From contig CAJXOG010000003.1 of assembly GCA_913057775.1 (NCBI GenBank), forward strand, positions 186,001-250,000: DNA of 64,000 bases, written 5' to 3'. The position numbers and the translations under genes are program-made. This DNA is from an uncultured Fodinibius sp. GTDB taxonomy: Bacteria; Bacteroidota; Rhodothermia; Balneolales; Balneolaceae. This document shows positions 44,602 to 53,801 of the stretch, one piece after another; positions within the stretch are counted from its first letter, which is position 1; every line of letters starts with the position of its first letter. Under the pieces are notes generated by a model that worked only from the letters and a program-made list of their open reading frames with translations, had not been told where the DNA came from and ran no database searches.

Positions 44602-45423
44602 ATGGAAAATGTTAATTCAATTGTTGAAAGTATTGTACCAATATTAGTTCAGTATGGGCTTAAGGTATTAGCCGCTGTTTTTGTGCTTATTGTAGGATGG
44701 AGTGTAGCCGGTTGGCTAAGTAAGAAGGTGCGAAGGCAGTGCGAAAAGTCAGAAACGATTGATGCCACCTTAACTCCTTTGCTGGCCAAGATTACTAAAA
44801 TAGTTGGTCTTACCGTCGTTGTTATTTTTGTGTTAAACATGGTGGGCATTCAAACGGCCAGTTTAGTTGCCGTTCTTGGTGCCGCAGGTTTAGCTATTGG
44901 TCTAGCCTGGCAAGGTACACTTGCAGATGTTGCAGCCGGAGTGATGCTGCTGGTGATGCGTCCTTTTAATGTTGGTGATTCGGTTGATATTGCCGGAGTT
45001 TCGGGTACGGTAAAAGAAATCGGTCTTGTAACCACCAAGATGAATACCTTCGATAATGTAGCCATGGTATTGCCAAACTCTAATGTGTGGGGTACAAACA
45101 TCAAAAATATGTCAGAGAATGATATCCGCCGCTTGGATATGGTAATCGGCTTCGGGTATGATGATAATATTGATCACGCTATGGAAACGATTAAAGGTGT
45201 GCTTGATGGTGAAGATCGCATTTTGGATGATCCGGCTCCACAAATTGCGGTTTCGGAGCTTGGAGGAAGTTCGGTAAATGTTATTGTGCGTCCATGGACC
45301 ACAAAAGAGGATTACTGGTCGCTGAAGTTTGATTTAACCAAGCGAATAAAAGAACGGTTCGACGAAGAGGGCATCAACTTCCCTTATCCTTCCCAAGATG
45401 TTTATATTCATAACGACAATTAA
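44602..45423 (+). CDS. Small-conductance mechanosensitive channel (MscS family)
   Basis: This 273-residue inner-membrane channel relieves hypo-osmotic shock. It has helices at about 11-33, 60-80 and 88-112. The pore helix is rich in Gly/Ala (VAVLGAAGLAIGLAWQGTLADVAAGVMLL, in pieces), and the MscS signature PNSNVWGTNIKNMS lies at about 158-171. The soluble beta/alpha domain completes it. The length is that of the minimal MscS. It is downstream of the dps terminator, so it is transcribed separately, and it ends in its own terminator. Confidence 0.94.
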   Translation: MENVNSIVESIVPILVQYGLKVLAAVFVLIVGWSVAGWLSKKVRRQCEKSETIDATLTPLLAKITKIVGLTVVVIFVLNMVGIQTASLVAVLGAAGLAIGLAWQGTLADVAAGVMLLVMRPFNVGDSVDIAGVSGTVKEIGLVTTKMNTFDNVAMVLPNSNVWGTNIKNMSENDIRRLDMVIGFGYDDNIDHAMETIKGVLDGEDRILDDPAPQIAVSELGGSSVNVIVRPWTTKEDYWSLKFDLTKRIKERFDEEGINFPYPSQDVYIHNDN

Positions 45424-45450
45424 TTTCTGATCCACAAAAGGATTACTTGA

Positions 45451-45479
45451 AAGCCGATCCGTCAGGGTCGGCTTTTTTT
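45451..45479 (+). terminator. Rho-independent terminator after mscS
   Basis: The stem GCCGATCC (45453-45460) pairs with GGGTCGGC (45465-45472), with one G-T pair, followed by seven T. It ends 28 bp after the MscS stop. Confidence 0.9.
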
Positions 45480-45611
45480 ATTTTGGGATGTTTTGATATC
45501 CCAGATGGATTGTAATAAGTTCCATAGAAATATTATCTTACTTAAACTCTCGAGGAGCTAAGAGTTTAGAAGCATAATTTCGAATCGCCAAGCGTTATAA
45601 TAGAGGTACTT

Positions 45612-47939
45612 GTGAAAACTACTATGGAAGAGAACAAGGAAACATCCCAACATGTGTATGAGGATGAATACGTAATTTTAACTCAAAACAATGAGCTTTT
45701 TCTGAAAGGGGACGAGCGAGATGCCCGCAAGAAACTTTGCGAAGTAAGCCCCGAAGATCTTGAGGAGAAACTTTCAGAGCTCAGGGATGCTTTTTCAAAG
45801 CTCCAGTCGAAGGTTGAAGAAACGCTTGCCGGAGATGTGACCGTTGAAGATTTAGCAGCGCTTGAAGATAAGATTAATAGCAGTAACGCTGTAGGAGATT
45901 ACAGCGCATTGAAAGAGCAGATCGAAGATAAAAAGTCGGGCTTGGCTGAGAGCGAAACCGACGATACTTCAGCTGAAGAAGAGAAAGGGGAAGAAGCTCC
46001 TGAAGTAGCAGAAGATGAAGCTGAGTTAGAGCAGGATGATGGCTCTCCTGCGCCAGAGGCTTCGGAGACTAAAGCAGAAGAAGTTGAAGCACAAGAAGAA
46101 AAAGCAGATGAAGAAGTAGAAGAAGTTGCTGACGAGGAGACAGAAGAAGTAGAAGCTGAGGTTGAGCAGGACGAAGAAAGCACTACTGAAAGTGAGGCCG
46201 AAGAGCAGCAAGAAGTAGTTGTCGAAGATGAGGCTGATGAAGAAGCTTCAGAGGAAGAGAGTCCGCTGGATTATTACAAAGAAATTGTAAACAAGGCACA
46301 AGAGTTGGCCAAGCAGAATGATTGGTCATACGTTTCGGTAGAGCTCGATAATTTAAGTCACCGATGGGCCGAAGGTCCCGATGCTGATGATGATGAGCAG
46401 GTGAAAAAGCTCTACAAAAAGTTCAATGATATTGTTGATGATTTTGAGGAACGTAAAGAGCAGCATTATGATGACCTTGAAAAGAAAAAGCAGGAAAATC
46501 TCGAGACTAAGAAAGAACTCCTGAAGGAATTTGAGGGTATTGTATCCAATGAAACTTGGACGGCAACCCGTCGGGTAAATCAGATGAAGGGACAATGGAA
46601 AAGCACGGGTCCGCTACCCAATGGAAAAGGGGAGGAGCTTGATAATCGTTTTGAGGAGCTGCTCGATGTTTTCAATGATCATAAGGTAGATCGCTTGGTT
46701 CAGAAGCGTCAGGAAGAGGAAGATAACCTGATGCTTAAATTGACGGTTCTCGAAAAGATGGAAAATGTCACGGAGTCGATGACCCACGAGACGGAAAACT
46801 GGGATGAGATTGAGGAAAAGTTTGAAGACCTGACAAAGCAGTGGAAGAAAATAGGTCGGGTACCAAAAGAAAAGTCAAACGAAGTTTGGGATCGTTATAA
46901 GAGTGCGCAGGATGAGTATTACGACCGGAAATATAAATACGATCCTGATCACCAGAGCAAAGTAGATAAGTTTACTCACAAGAAGGAAAAAATTATTGAA
47001 GAAGCAGAAGCGTTGCTGGAAGAGGATGACCTGGCGACGGCTGCTCGAAAAATTAATAAGCTTCACCGACGGTGGAAGAAGGTAGGCAACTTGCCACAGC
47101 GTGCTGAGGATAAACTATGGTCACGGTTTAAGTCGGCTACGGATGCATTTAATGAGCGGAAGGCGAATAATCAGGATAAAATTCATGAGCAGGAAGAGGA
47201 GCATTATGAGCAAAAGCTTGAGCTTATTGACAAAGCCAATGAAGTAAAGCATACTGATGATTTTGAGAAGGGCCATTCACAGATGCAGAGCTTTATGGAT
47301 CGATGGAAAAAGATTGGACCGGTACCGCGTGATAAGTCAGAAAAAATATGGAAGCAGTTTAAGGGGGCAATGGATGAGTTTTATGATCGCCGCCGCGAGC
47401 ACTTTAAAGAGGTAAAAGAGGAGCGCAAAGAAAATCTCGAAAAGAAGAAAGAAATCCTTGAGAAACTTCGCGAGCTGGGTAAGCATGATGATCCTATTGA
47501 GGCTGTAGATATTGCCAAAGGATTGCAGGAAGAGTTTAAAAATGCAGGTTATGTACCCATTAAACATAAGAATAAAATGTGGAAGGAGTATCGGGAGGCT
47601 TGTGATGTAATATACGATCGCATGCGTGCAGCAAAATCAGGGGATAAGTTTGATCAAGAGTTGGCTAAAGCCGATTTGGACCCTGAAGACAGGAGTAAAA
47701 TCCAGAAGCTGCGCAAAGAGTATAACAATGTTAAAAAAGAAGCCAAGCAGTTAGAAAAAGAAGTTCTGCAATACAAAGAGAAAAAAACCTATTTTAAACC
47801 TTCCAGCGGTGGGAATAGTTTGCTCGATGAGGTCGAAAGTAGAATTGATGAGGTTGAGAAAAAGTTAGAAAACAAGCAGGAAAAGATGGAATCAATCACC
47901 GAAAAGATGGATCAGATTCGCGAAGAATCAGGTGATTAA
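45612..47939 (+). CDS. Large DUF349-repeat protein with acidic N-terminal region
   Basis: This 775-residue cytosolic protein starts with a hydrophilic helical region. It then has a very acidic, low-complexity segment (about 110-220, mostly Glu/Asp/Ala). A series of about five DUF349 repeats follows between roughly 230 and 640, each with W-K-x2-G-x-[VL]-[PH] and a later W-x2-[FY]-x6-[FY]-[YF]-[DE]-[RK] pattern (examples: RWKKIGPVPRDKSEKIWKQF and WKKVGNLPQRAEDKLWSRF). The C-terminus (about 650-775) is a long coiled coil. The start is GTG at 45612, or ATG at 45624. The function of DUF349 is unknown; it is common in Bacteroidota. Confidence 0.88.
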   Translation: MKTTMEENKETSQHVYEDEYVILTQNNELFLKGDERDARKKLCEVSPEDLEEKLSELRDAFSKLQSKVEETLAGDVTVEDLAALEDKINSSNAVGDYSALKEQIEDKKSGLAESETDDTSAEEEKGEEAPEVAEDEAELEQDDGSPAPEASETKAEEVEAQEEKADEEVEEVADEETEEVEAEVEQDEESTTESEAEEQQEVVVEDEADEEASEEESPLDYYKEIVNKAQELAKQNDWSYVSVELDNLSHRWAEGPDADDDEQVKKLYKKFNDIVDDFEERKEQHYDDLEKKKQENLETKKELLKEFEGIVSNETWTATRRVNQMKGQWKSTGPLPNGKGEELDNRFEELLDVFNDHKVDRLVQKRQEEEDNLMLKLTVLEKMENVTESMTHETENWDEIEEKFEDLTKQWKKIGRVPKEKSNEVWDRYKSAQDEYYDRKYKYDPDHQSKVDKFTHKKEKIIEEAEALLEEDDLATAARKINKLHRRWKKVGNLPQRAEDKLWSRFKSATDAFNERKANNQDKIHEQEEEHYEQKLELIDKANEVKHTDDFEKGHSQMQSFMDRWKKIGPVPRDKSEKIWKQFKGAMDEFYDRRREHFKEVKEERKENLEKKKEILEKLRELGKHDDPIEAVDIAKGLQEEFKNAGYVPIKHKNKMWKEYREACDVIYDRMRAAKSGDKFDQELAKADLDPEDRSKIQKLRKEYNNVKKEAKQLEKEVLQYKEKKTYFKPSSGGNSLLDEVESRIDEVEKKLENKQEKMESITEKMDQIREESGD

Positions 47940-48089
47940 TTGCCTATTTGTTTTTTTCTGATTCATTCTGTCATTGATATAATATATTAGTACATCTATC
48001 GCTGTACTGGGGATACAGTGAAATACTGGAACAGTGAATAAAAGATAATAATCTGCAGCGGGTCAAAGTTCAATAAATGATAAGATTTA

Positions 48090-48956
48090 ATGGGCAAAGC
48101 TAAGCAAGAGACAACTATCACTTTTTGGGGCGTTCGCGGTTCCACTCCCTGTGCTAATAAAAAAAATATGGAGTATGGAGGAAATACCTCTTGCTTAGAA
48201 ATTGATGTGCCTGGGACAGAGGAGATGTTAATTCTGGACAGCGGAACGGGCATACGTAATCTTGGGAATAGTATTATAGACCGGCCGGATGAAATTAGAG
48301 GTCGTATTTTTATCACACATCCGCATTGGGATCACATTCAGGGATTTCCCTTCTTTAAGCCTATTTACGGATCTAAAAATTATTTTGCTATTCATATGCC
48401 CGACCAGGGTGAAGAAGGCGAATGCAAAGATATTTTAGACGGTCATCTCACCAAGACATTTTTTCCGGTTACCCTGGATATGATTGATGCCAACCTGGAG
48501 TATGTAACCCAGCCGCAAGACCGGATAAATTATGAGCATTATGAAGTTGAGTTTATACTGGCTAATCATCCCGTTCAAACTGCTGTGTACAAAATACATG
48601 TGGACGATAAACAGATAGTTTACTGTCCCGATAATGAGTTGGGAGCCATAGACGAGCAGGAGTCGGTTTTTCAAACCCGTCTGAAAGAGTTTATTCAAGG
48701 CGTAGATTTGTTAATTCATGATGGGCAGTATAATCGCAAATCCTATCAAGAGAAAGAAGGGTGGGGGCATTCGGCCTGGGAGCATGTAGTAAAATTTGCA
48801 AAAGCGGCAGAAGTCCAGCGCCTTTTTATTACGCATCACGACCCGGACTCCGACGATGAAAAACTTCTGGCGCTGGACGAATACCTGCGAGTGGAATATG
48901 GGGAGTTATTTATAGAGGTGGGGTTGGCCAAAGAAGGTGAAAAAATACTGATTTAG
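48090..48956 (+). CDS. MBL-fold metallo-hydrolase
   Basis: This 288-residue metallo-beta-lactamase-fold hydrolase has TFWGVRGSTPC near the N-terminus, then the metal site THPHWDHIQG (HxHxDH, about 76-85). Further metal ligands appear in NHPVQTA and VDLLIHDGQYN, and ITHHDPDSDD is near the end. The start (GVRGSTP) is typical of cyclic-nucleotide phosphodiesterase/PhnP-like MBL enzymes. Substrate is unknown. It stands alone between DUF349 and a hairpin, 150 bp after the former. Confidence 0.9.
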   Translation: MGKAKQETTITFWGVRGSTPCANKKNMEYGGNTSCLEIDVPGTEEMLILDSGTGIRNLGNSIIDRPDEIRGRIFITHPHWDHIQGFPFFKPIYGSKNYFAIHMPDQGEEGECKDILDGHLTKTFFPVTLDMIDANLEYVTQPQDRINYEHYEVEFILANHPVQTAVYKIHVDDKQIVYCPDNELGAIDEQESVFQTRLKEFIQGVDLLIHDGQYNRKSYQEKEGWGHSAWEHVVKFAKAAEVQRLFITHHDPDSDDEKLLALDEYLRVEYGELFIEVGLAKEGEKILI

Positions 48957-48960
48957 CTTA

Positions 48961-48994
48961 AAAAGGGATGCCTGAATATTCAGGCATCCCTTTT
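48961..48994. terminator. Bidirectional terminator between MBL hydrolase and outer-membrane protein genes
   Basis: AAAAGGGATGCCTGA and its complement TCAGGCATCCCTTTT form a 15-bp stem with a 4-nt ATAT loop. The A-run on one side and T-run on the other let it stop both the plus-strand MBL gene and the minus-strand gene ending at 49022. Confidence 0.9.
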
Positions 48995-49021
48995 GGTAAT
49001 TGATTTCCTAAAAATTAATAA

Positions 49022-49495
49022 TTAAAAGTAAAAGCGAGCACCCAGCGTACCATCAATATCAAAGTCTGTTGATGGTGCAAGGTTCAGTATTGGCGCAGCT
49101 TCCAGGAATAGACCTACAGGCGCATCCTCAAAAAGGTAGTTGATACCTACTGGTACTCTGGCACCGATATAGGAGTCATCTTCTCCCAGAACCAGACGCC
49201 CGCCAATACCATAGTATAAGGGTAAACTTCCCTGATCAACTTCACTGAACACATTGTAGTTGTGCCATAAATAGTCTGCTTGCAAAGTAATGGCATCGTA
49301 CCGTCCAAACGACCAGGCAACACCGAGGTCAATAGCATTGCCGCCCCCTGTCCATGATTTGGCAGTTAGGCCTGTTGGTTCACCTACCATAAAGCCAACG
49401 CCCAGATCTTTGCTGGCGTCTTGCGCATTGCTAATAGTATTTAATGAAAATGTTAGAAAAACCGCTAATAAAGTAACGGATAGTAATTTTTTCAT
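49022..49495 (-). CDS. Small outer-membrane beta-barrel protein
   Basis: This 157-residue protein has a signal peptide (about 1-24, ending SNAQD). Alternating strands follow: GVGFMVGEPTGLTAKSWTG, AIDLGVAWSFGRYDAITLQA, YYGIGGRLVLGEDDSYIGARV and LFLEAAPILNL. It ends LGARFYF, a terminal-Phe barrel signature. It probably forms an eight-stranded barrel, like many small Bacteroidota outer-membrane proteins. The function is unknown. It is transcribed away from the TonB-dependent receptor. Confidence 0.82.
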   Translation of the reverse strand: MKKLLSVTLLAVFLTFSLNTISNAQDASKDLGVGFMVGEPTGLTAKSWTGGGNAIDLGVAWSFGRYDAITLQADYLWHNYNVFSEVDQGSLPLYYGIGGRLVLGEDDSYIGARVPVGINYLFEDAPVGLFLEAAPILNLAPSTDFDIDGTLGARFYF

Positions 49496-49977
49496 AGATG
49501 AATTAGTTACTTAAAGTTTGTTCAAAATATTTTCAACATTACTTAAAATGAAAACAAGTTAGAAAGTTCCGAGAAAAGTGAAAAATAAGGGTAAAGCCAC
49601 GTATTTTATGCTTATCCGGATATTACAGGAGCAAATTCATAATTAAAGGGATTGAAATATTATCTACGCACAAAAATATGATCAAAATATTGAGGAGGTG
49701 TTTTAATATTGCCTTTAATTCCTGTAAAGCACTTTCTGTAAACAGAATAAATCAGAGAGTTAACATTGTGCTAATCTTAGGATTTGTATACTTATATTCG
49801 TGAGACGGGAGTATAATAAGTCACTCAAGTTTTTTATATTAGCGACCGATTGAGAGCGACTAAGTCAATTTATTGTCTTCTGTTCTCAGCGGCCTGTTAT
49901 TTTAAATTTTGCTTAAAAATCACGTGCTCTAAAGGCACATTCTAATCACTAATCAAAACGAACATATCTATCTGATT
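49496..49977. other. Gene-free 482-bp leader region upstream of the TonB-dependent receptor
   Basis: This region separates the divergent small barrel gene from the receptor. It is AT-rich and holds at least one promoter for each side. A near-match TATATTCG at 49793-49800 follows an ATTG at 49765-49768, but with 24 bp between, which is long. AGGAGGTG at 49693-49700 is a full anti-SD complement. No recognisable riboswitch or tRNA is present. Confidence 0.5.
49693..49803 (+). other. Perfect Shine-Dalgarno followed by a possible 31-codon ORF with ATT start
   Basis: AGGAGGTG at 49693-49700 is followed, 7 nt later, by an ATT at 49708 and an open frame of 31 codons ending TGA at 49801. The reading runs into a hydrophobic end (IVLILGFVYLYS). 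A TTG in another frame gives only 10 codons. ATT starts are rare, so this is a weak candidate for a leader peptide or small membrane protein. Confidence 0.2.
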
Positions 49978-52900
49978 ATGAAACGTTACTTACTTTTACT
50001 GGCAGCAATGTTTTTGCTACCGATGGTGATGTTTGCTCAAGGTACTACATCAGGTTCAATTGAAGGAACTGTTGTAGATACTCAAGGCGAACCGCTACCC
50101 GGTGCAAACGTTGTAGCTATACATCAACCTACTGGTACCCGATATGGTACCGCAACTCGACCTAATGGTCGTTACTCATTTAAGAGCGTACGAGTTGGCG
50201 GCCCTTACGAAATACAAGTTACATTCGTAGGGTTTAATGCCAACAAGAAGGAAATTTCTGAAGTTCAGCTTAGCGAAACGGTTGAGGTTAACTTTACCCT
50301 GGAAGAAGGTGAAATGTCACTCGACGAAATTTCTGTAGTTGCTCAAGCTGACGAAACCTTTAACCGTGACAGAACGGGTGCAGGTACGAACATCAGCAGT
50401 GAAGAAATTAGCCAGACACCAACGCTATCTCGTTCTCTTGGGGACTTTACGCGCTTAACTCCGCAAGCAACCGGTGGAGGTAGTTTTGGCGGAGATAATG
50501 ATCGCTATAATAACCTTTTGGTTGACGGTGCTACATTAAATGATGTATTTGGCTTGGGCGAAGGAACTCCAGGTAGCCAGGCAGGCGTAAGCTCTCCCAT
50601 TAGTATTGACGCTATCGAAGAGTTTAATGTAGATATTGCTCCTTTTGAGGTTACGAACAATAACTTTACAGGTGGACAGATTAATGCTATTACCAAGAGT
50701 GGTACCAACACATTAAAAGGAGGAGCCTATTACCAGCTTCGAAACGAAAGTTTTGTTGGAAATTATATAACAGAAGACGGAGATGTTTCTGAAGATGTAC
50801 AATCTTTTGATGAGCAGTATTTAGGGATTAACTTAGGTGGACCTATTATTAAGGATAAATTGTTCTTCTTTGTAAATGCTGAATTTAAGCGAGAAACAGC
50901 TCCTATAACGGGCGGTATCCTTGGAAGTGGTCAGGACAATAGTTTTGATATTCCTGCTTCTACTTTTACTGAGATTCAAGATATTGCACAGAATCAATAT
51001 GGGTATAATCCCGGATCATTCGGAAATACCATTGATCAGACGCAGGATAACAACAAGATTCTTGCAAAGATTGACTGGAATATCAATCAGGATCACAAGT
51101 TAACGTTCCGCTATAACCATGTTGATGCTACTGATGAAGAAGGTATTGGACGTGGTTCTTCGTCATACAGCTTTTCTAATCGCCAGTATAACTTTAACAG
51201 TGCACAAAATTCTTTTGTCGCTGAGCTGAACAGTAGTTTTGGCAATAACATGTCTAATACCTTCCGTGCGGTGTATACACGTATTCGTGACTCCCGGGAT
51301 GTGGTTGCTCAGTCTTTTCCTGAAGTCAGTATTAGTCTACCACTGCAAAATAATACGGGTAATTTTGGGAGCATTAGCATGGGAATTGATCGATTCTCGC
51401 AAGCGAATGCCCTTGATCAGGATTTGATCGAAATTACGGATAATTTTACCTACATTCGTGGGGATCACGAATTTACGATCGGTACTAGTAATCAAATCTT
51501 TAAGTTCCGAAATCTCTTTATACAGGATGACTTTGGTTCTTACACATTTTGGAGTGTCGATGATTTCAGAGATGGAAACCCTGTAGAATATAACTACAGC
51601 TATCTCTTAGGGGGTGGTAATCGAGCTGCAGAATTTAACGCTATTCAGTTAGGGGGATACATTCAAGACAAATGGACGGTTCAGCCCAACTTGAAGCTGA
51701 CCTTTGGTTTGCGTGTGGATGTTCCCATCATGCCCGATGATCCAACATTTAATATTAATGTTTCAGGACGTGGAGAACCCGGCGATGCTGCTTATGTAGA
51801 ACCAGCATTTCCAGGCTATAGTACGGATCGTGTAGCGAGCGGCAATATTCTCTGGTCTCCACGTTTTGGCTTTAACTGGGCGCCCAATACCGGTGAATAT
51901 ACTACCCAAATTCGTGGTGGTGCTGGAATCTTCTCCGGAACGCCTCCCTTTGTTTGGATTTCCAACCAGTACAGCAATACTGGGGCAGACTTTGGACGAG
52001 TTGATGCTTTTAATCCCGGTGGGCTTGGTAATGGACTTTTTAGTTCTAATCCTGATGTACAGCCCAAACCTGGTGAAAATCCAAACTTGAGTCGTATTAC
52101 TACGACTGAGGTTAATTTAATTGAGCAGGATTTCAAATATCCACAAGCAGCGAAGTTTAACCTTGCGGTAGACCAAGATCTGCCCTATGGTATCACGGCA
52201 ACCTTAGAAGGTATTTACTCCAAGTCTATTAATGCTGTGGTTTACAGAAACATTAATATAAGTCAAACTGGAACCTCTGCTTATGGACGACCAATCTATG
52301 GTGACTTGTTTTACAATCCTGATTTCAATAATGTTTCTGGGAGCCCAAATCGTGTAGATCCTCGTTTTACAAATGCCTTGGTCTTGGATAACACCGACAA
52401 AGGTTATAACTACAGCATTACTGCAGAGCTGAATAAGCAGTTTGACTGGGGCTTGCGAGCTAATGTTTCGTATACCTATAATCGTGCCGAAAGCATAAAC
52501 AACGGAACATCCAGTCGCGCGATCTCCAACTGGCAATTTAATGAAAACAAAGACGTCAATAATCCTCGAATCGGTACGGCCGACTTTGAGCGACGTCATC
52601 GTATTTTGGCCAATTTGGGTTATACCTTCTCATGGGCCGATCGCATGCGTACGACCATCTCGGTTATCTTTGATGGCCGATCTGGAACACCATTTAGCTG
52701 GATTTACAGTGGGGATGCTAATGGTGATAGCCAGTTTGCTAATGACTTAATATATGTTCCAGAATCATCTGAGGAAGTTGTTCTTACCAGCAATAACTGG
52801 GATGAGTTAAATGACTGGATCGCAAGCGAATCGTCGCTGAATGAATATCGCGGAGAAGTAGTACCTCGTGGTACAGCACGCGAACCGTGGTCAAACTTCC

Positions 52901-53229
52901 TTGATTTCCGTATCAATCAGGAAATTGAAACATTCAGTGGTCAAAAACTGGAAATAACAGCCAGCATGTTTAACGTGCTTAACTTCCTCAATGAAGAGTG
53001 GGGTCTGCGTGAAAGCGTAAGCTTTAATAATTATCAAGCTCTGAATTCTCAAGGTTATGTTGATCAAGAGTTTATCAATAATAATCCTCAGTATAATTTA
53101 GGTTCTGATGATATTGATAAACCAATTGTATCTTTTAGTTCAAATAATGTAACTCGTGACGAACTATATAACACGAGTAACCTTGGATCAAGATGGCAAT
53201 TGCAAGTTGGGCTACGTTATAGCTTCTAA
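49978..53229 (+). CDS. Oar-like TonB-dependent outer-membrane receptor with carboxypeptidase-regulatory N-domain
   Basis: This 1083-residue protein has a signal peptide (about 1-21, ending FAQG). A CarboxypepD_reg-like domain (about 26-110) begins SGSIEGTVVDTQGEPLPGAN and includes PNGRYSFKSVRVGGPYEIQV. A plug domain (about 120-240) holds YNNLLVDGATLNDVFGLG and NNFTGGQINAITKSGTNTLK. A large barrel follows, ending LGSRWQLQVGLRYSF. This is the Oar/adhesion-type receptor layout. It has no clear TonB box at the very N-terminus. Oar-like proteins are implicated in export or adhesion as well as uptake. A 126-residue lipoprotein follows at 36 bp and is likely a partner. Confidence 0.92.
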   Translation: MKRYLLLLAAMFLLPMVMFAQGTTSGSIEGTVVDTQGEPLPGANVVAIHQPTGTRYGTATRPNGRYSFKSVRVGGPYEIQVTFVGFNANKKEISEVQLSETVEVNFTLEEGEMSLDEISVVAQADETFNRDRTGAGTNISSEEISQTPTLSRSLGDFTRLTPQATGGGSFGGDNDRYNNLLVDGATLNDVFGLGEGTPGSQAGVSSPISIDAIEEFNVDIAPFEVTNNNFTGGQINAITKSGTNTLKGGAYYQLRNESFVGNYITEDGDVSEDVQSFDEQYLGINLGGPIIKDKLFFFVNAEFKRETAPITGGILGSGQDNSFDIPASTFTEIQDIAQNQYGYNPGSFGNTIDQTQDNNKILAKIDWNINQDHKLTFRYNHVDATDEEGIGRGSSSYSFSNRQYNFNSAQNSFVAELNSSFGNNMSNTFRAVYTRIRDSRDVVAQSFPEVSISLPLQNNTGNFGSISMGIDRFSQANALDQDLIEITDNFTYIRGDHEFTIGTSNQIFKFRNLFIQDDFGSYTFWSVDDFRDGNPVEYNYSYLLGGGNRAAEFNAIQLGGYIQDKWTVQPNLKLTFGLRVDVPIMPDDPTFNINVSGRGEPGDAAYVEPAFPGYSTDRVASGNILWSPRFGFNWAPNTGEYTTQIRGGAGIFSGTPPFVWISNQYSNTGADFGRVDAFNPGGLGNGLFSSNPDVQPKPGENPNLSRITTTEVNLIEQDFKYPQAAKFNLAVDQDLPYGITATLEGIYSKSINAVVYRNINISQTGTSAYGRPIYGDLFYNPDFNNVSGSPNRVDPRFTNALVLDNTDKGYNYSITAELNKQFDWGLRANVSYTYNRAESINNGTSSRAISNWQFNENKDVNNPRIGTADFERRHRILANLGYTFSWADRMRTTISVIFDGRSGTPFSWIYSGDANGDSQFANDLIYVPESSEEVVLTSNNWDELNDWIASESSLNEYRGEVVPRGTAREPWSNFLDFRINQEIETFSGQKLEITASMFNVLNFLNEEWGLRESVSFNNYQALNSQGYVDQEFINNNPQYNLGSDDIDKPIVSFSSNNVTRDELYNTSNLGSRWQLQVGLRYSF

Positions 53230-53265
53230 ATTTTTCTAAATACGAATATTTAAATCACTAATAAT

Positions 53266-53646
53266 ATGTTGATTAAAAGAAACTTTATACTTGTAGTGTT
53301 AATTGCACTGATGGGTATTAGTTGTGGAACTGATGGTCTTGAAACCACTGATGATGCGTTGTCATATGCTAATGCATCTGATATCCCGGATTATATGCAA
53401 CCAGGATGGACGTATTCATATACATTAAATATTGAAAATGGAATGGCCACAGATGTAAACTTAACCTCTTTTACTGATGGTGGGACTTGGTTAAGTGCTC
53501 AGATTATAAATAATGGTTCAGCAATAGAGTTATCTGGATCTCCCGATAATTCACATGCTGATACTGAGTTCAGTTATTCTATTACTGCGGTAAAGGATAA
53601 TGGCGGAAATGCAGTTACTTCTTTTGCCGTTTATGTTGATGAATAA
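53266..53646 (+). CDS. Small lipoprotein with Ig-like fold, receptor-linked
   Basis: This 126-residue protein has a signal sequence with a lipobox ending in Cys at about 20 (ALMGISCGTD), so it is a predicted lipoprotein. The mature part is beta-rich with the pattern WTYSYTLNIENG...TWLSAQIINNGSAIELSGSPDNS, like the putative-Ig (He_PIG) domains of bacterial surface proteins. It follows the receptor by 36 bp and precedes a terminator. By analogy with SusC-SusD type pairs it may be the receptor's surface partner, though it is not a SusD homologue. Function unknown. Confidence 0.75.
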   Translation: MLIKRNFILVVLIALMGISCGTDGLETTDDALSYANASDIPDYMQPGWTYSYTLNIENGMATDVNLTSFTDGGTWLSAQIINNGSAIELSGSPDNSHADTEFSYSITAVKDNGGNAVTSFAVYVDE

Positions 53647-53671
53647 GCTATAGTGTATAGTAAAACTTAAA

Positions 53672-53698
53672 GGGCAGTCCATTTGGGCTGCCTTTTTT
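53672..53698 (+). terminator. Rho-independent terminator after receptor-lipoprotein genes
   Basis: GGGCAGTCC (53672-53680) pairs with GGGCTGCC (53685-53692), followed by TTTTTT. The stem is nearly identical to the one at 44541. It ends the TonB receptor transcript. Confidence 0.9.
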
Positions 53699-53801
53699 AT
53701 TTTAATTCATTTCACAAAACAAGGCTGTAATAGCTTAGATATTACGTTATCTTTTTATATTGGTGATTTTACAAAGAATTTGAACTTCAATTAATCGTGT
53801 C

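Noticed and set aside
45899-46183. Ser-rich minus-strand frame opposite the DUF349 gene
   Set aside because: It is the reverse of the Glu/Asp-rich segment (GAA/GAG repeats give Ser/Phe-rich frames) and not a gene.
48961-48994. Palindrome as an operator
   Set aside because: It lies between two convergent gene ends and has A/T runs on both sides, so a bidirectional terminator explains it.
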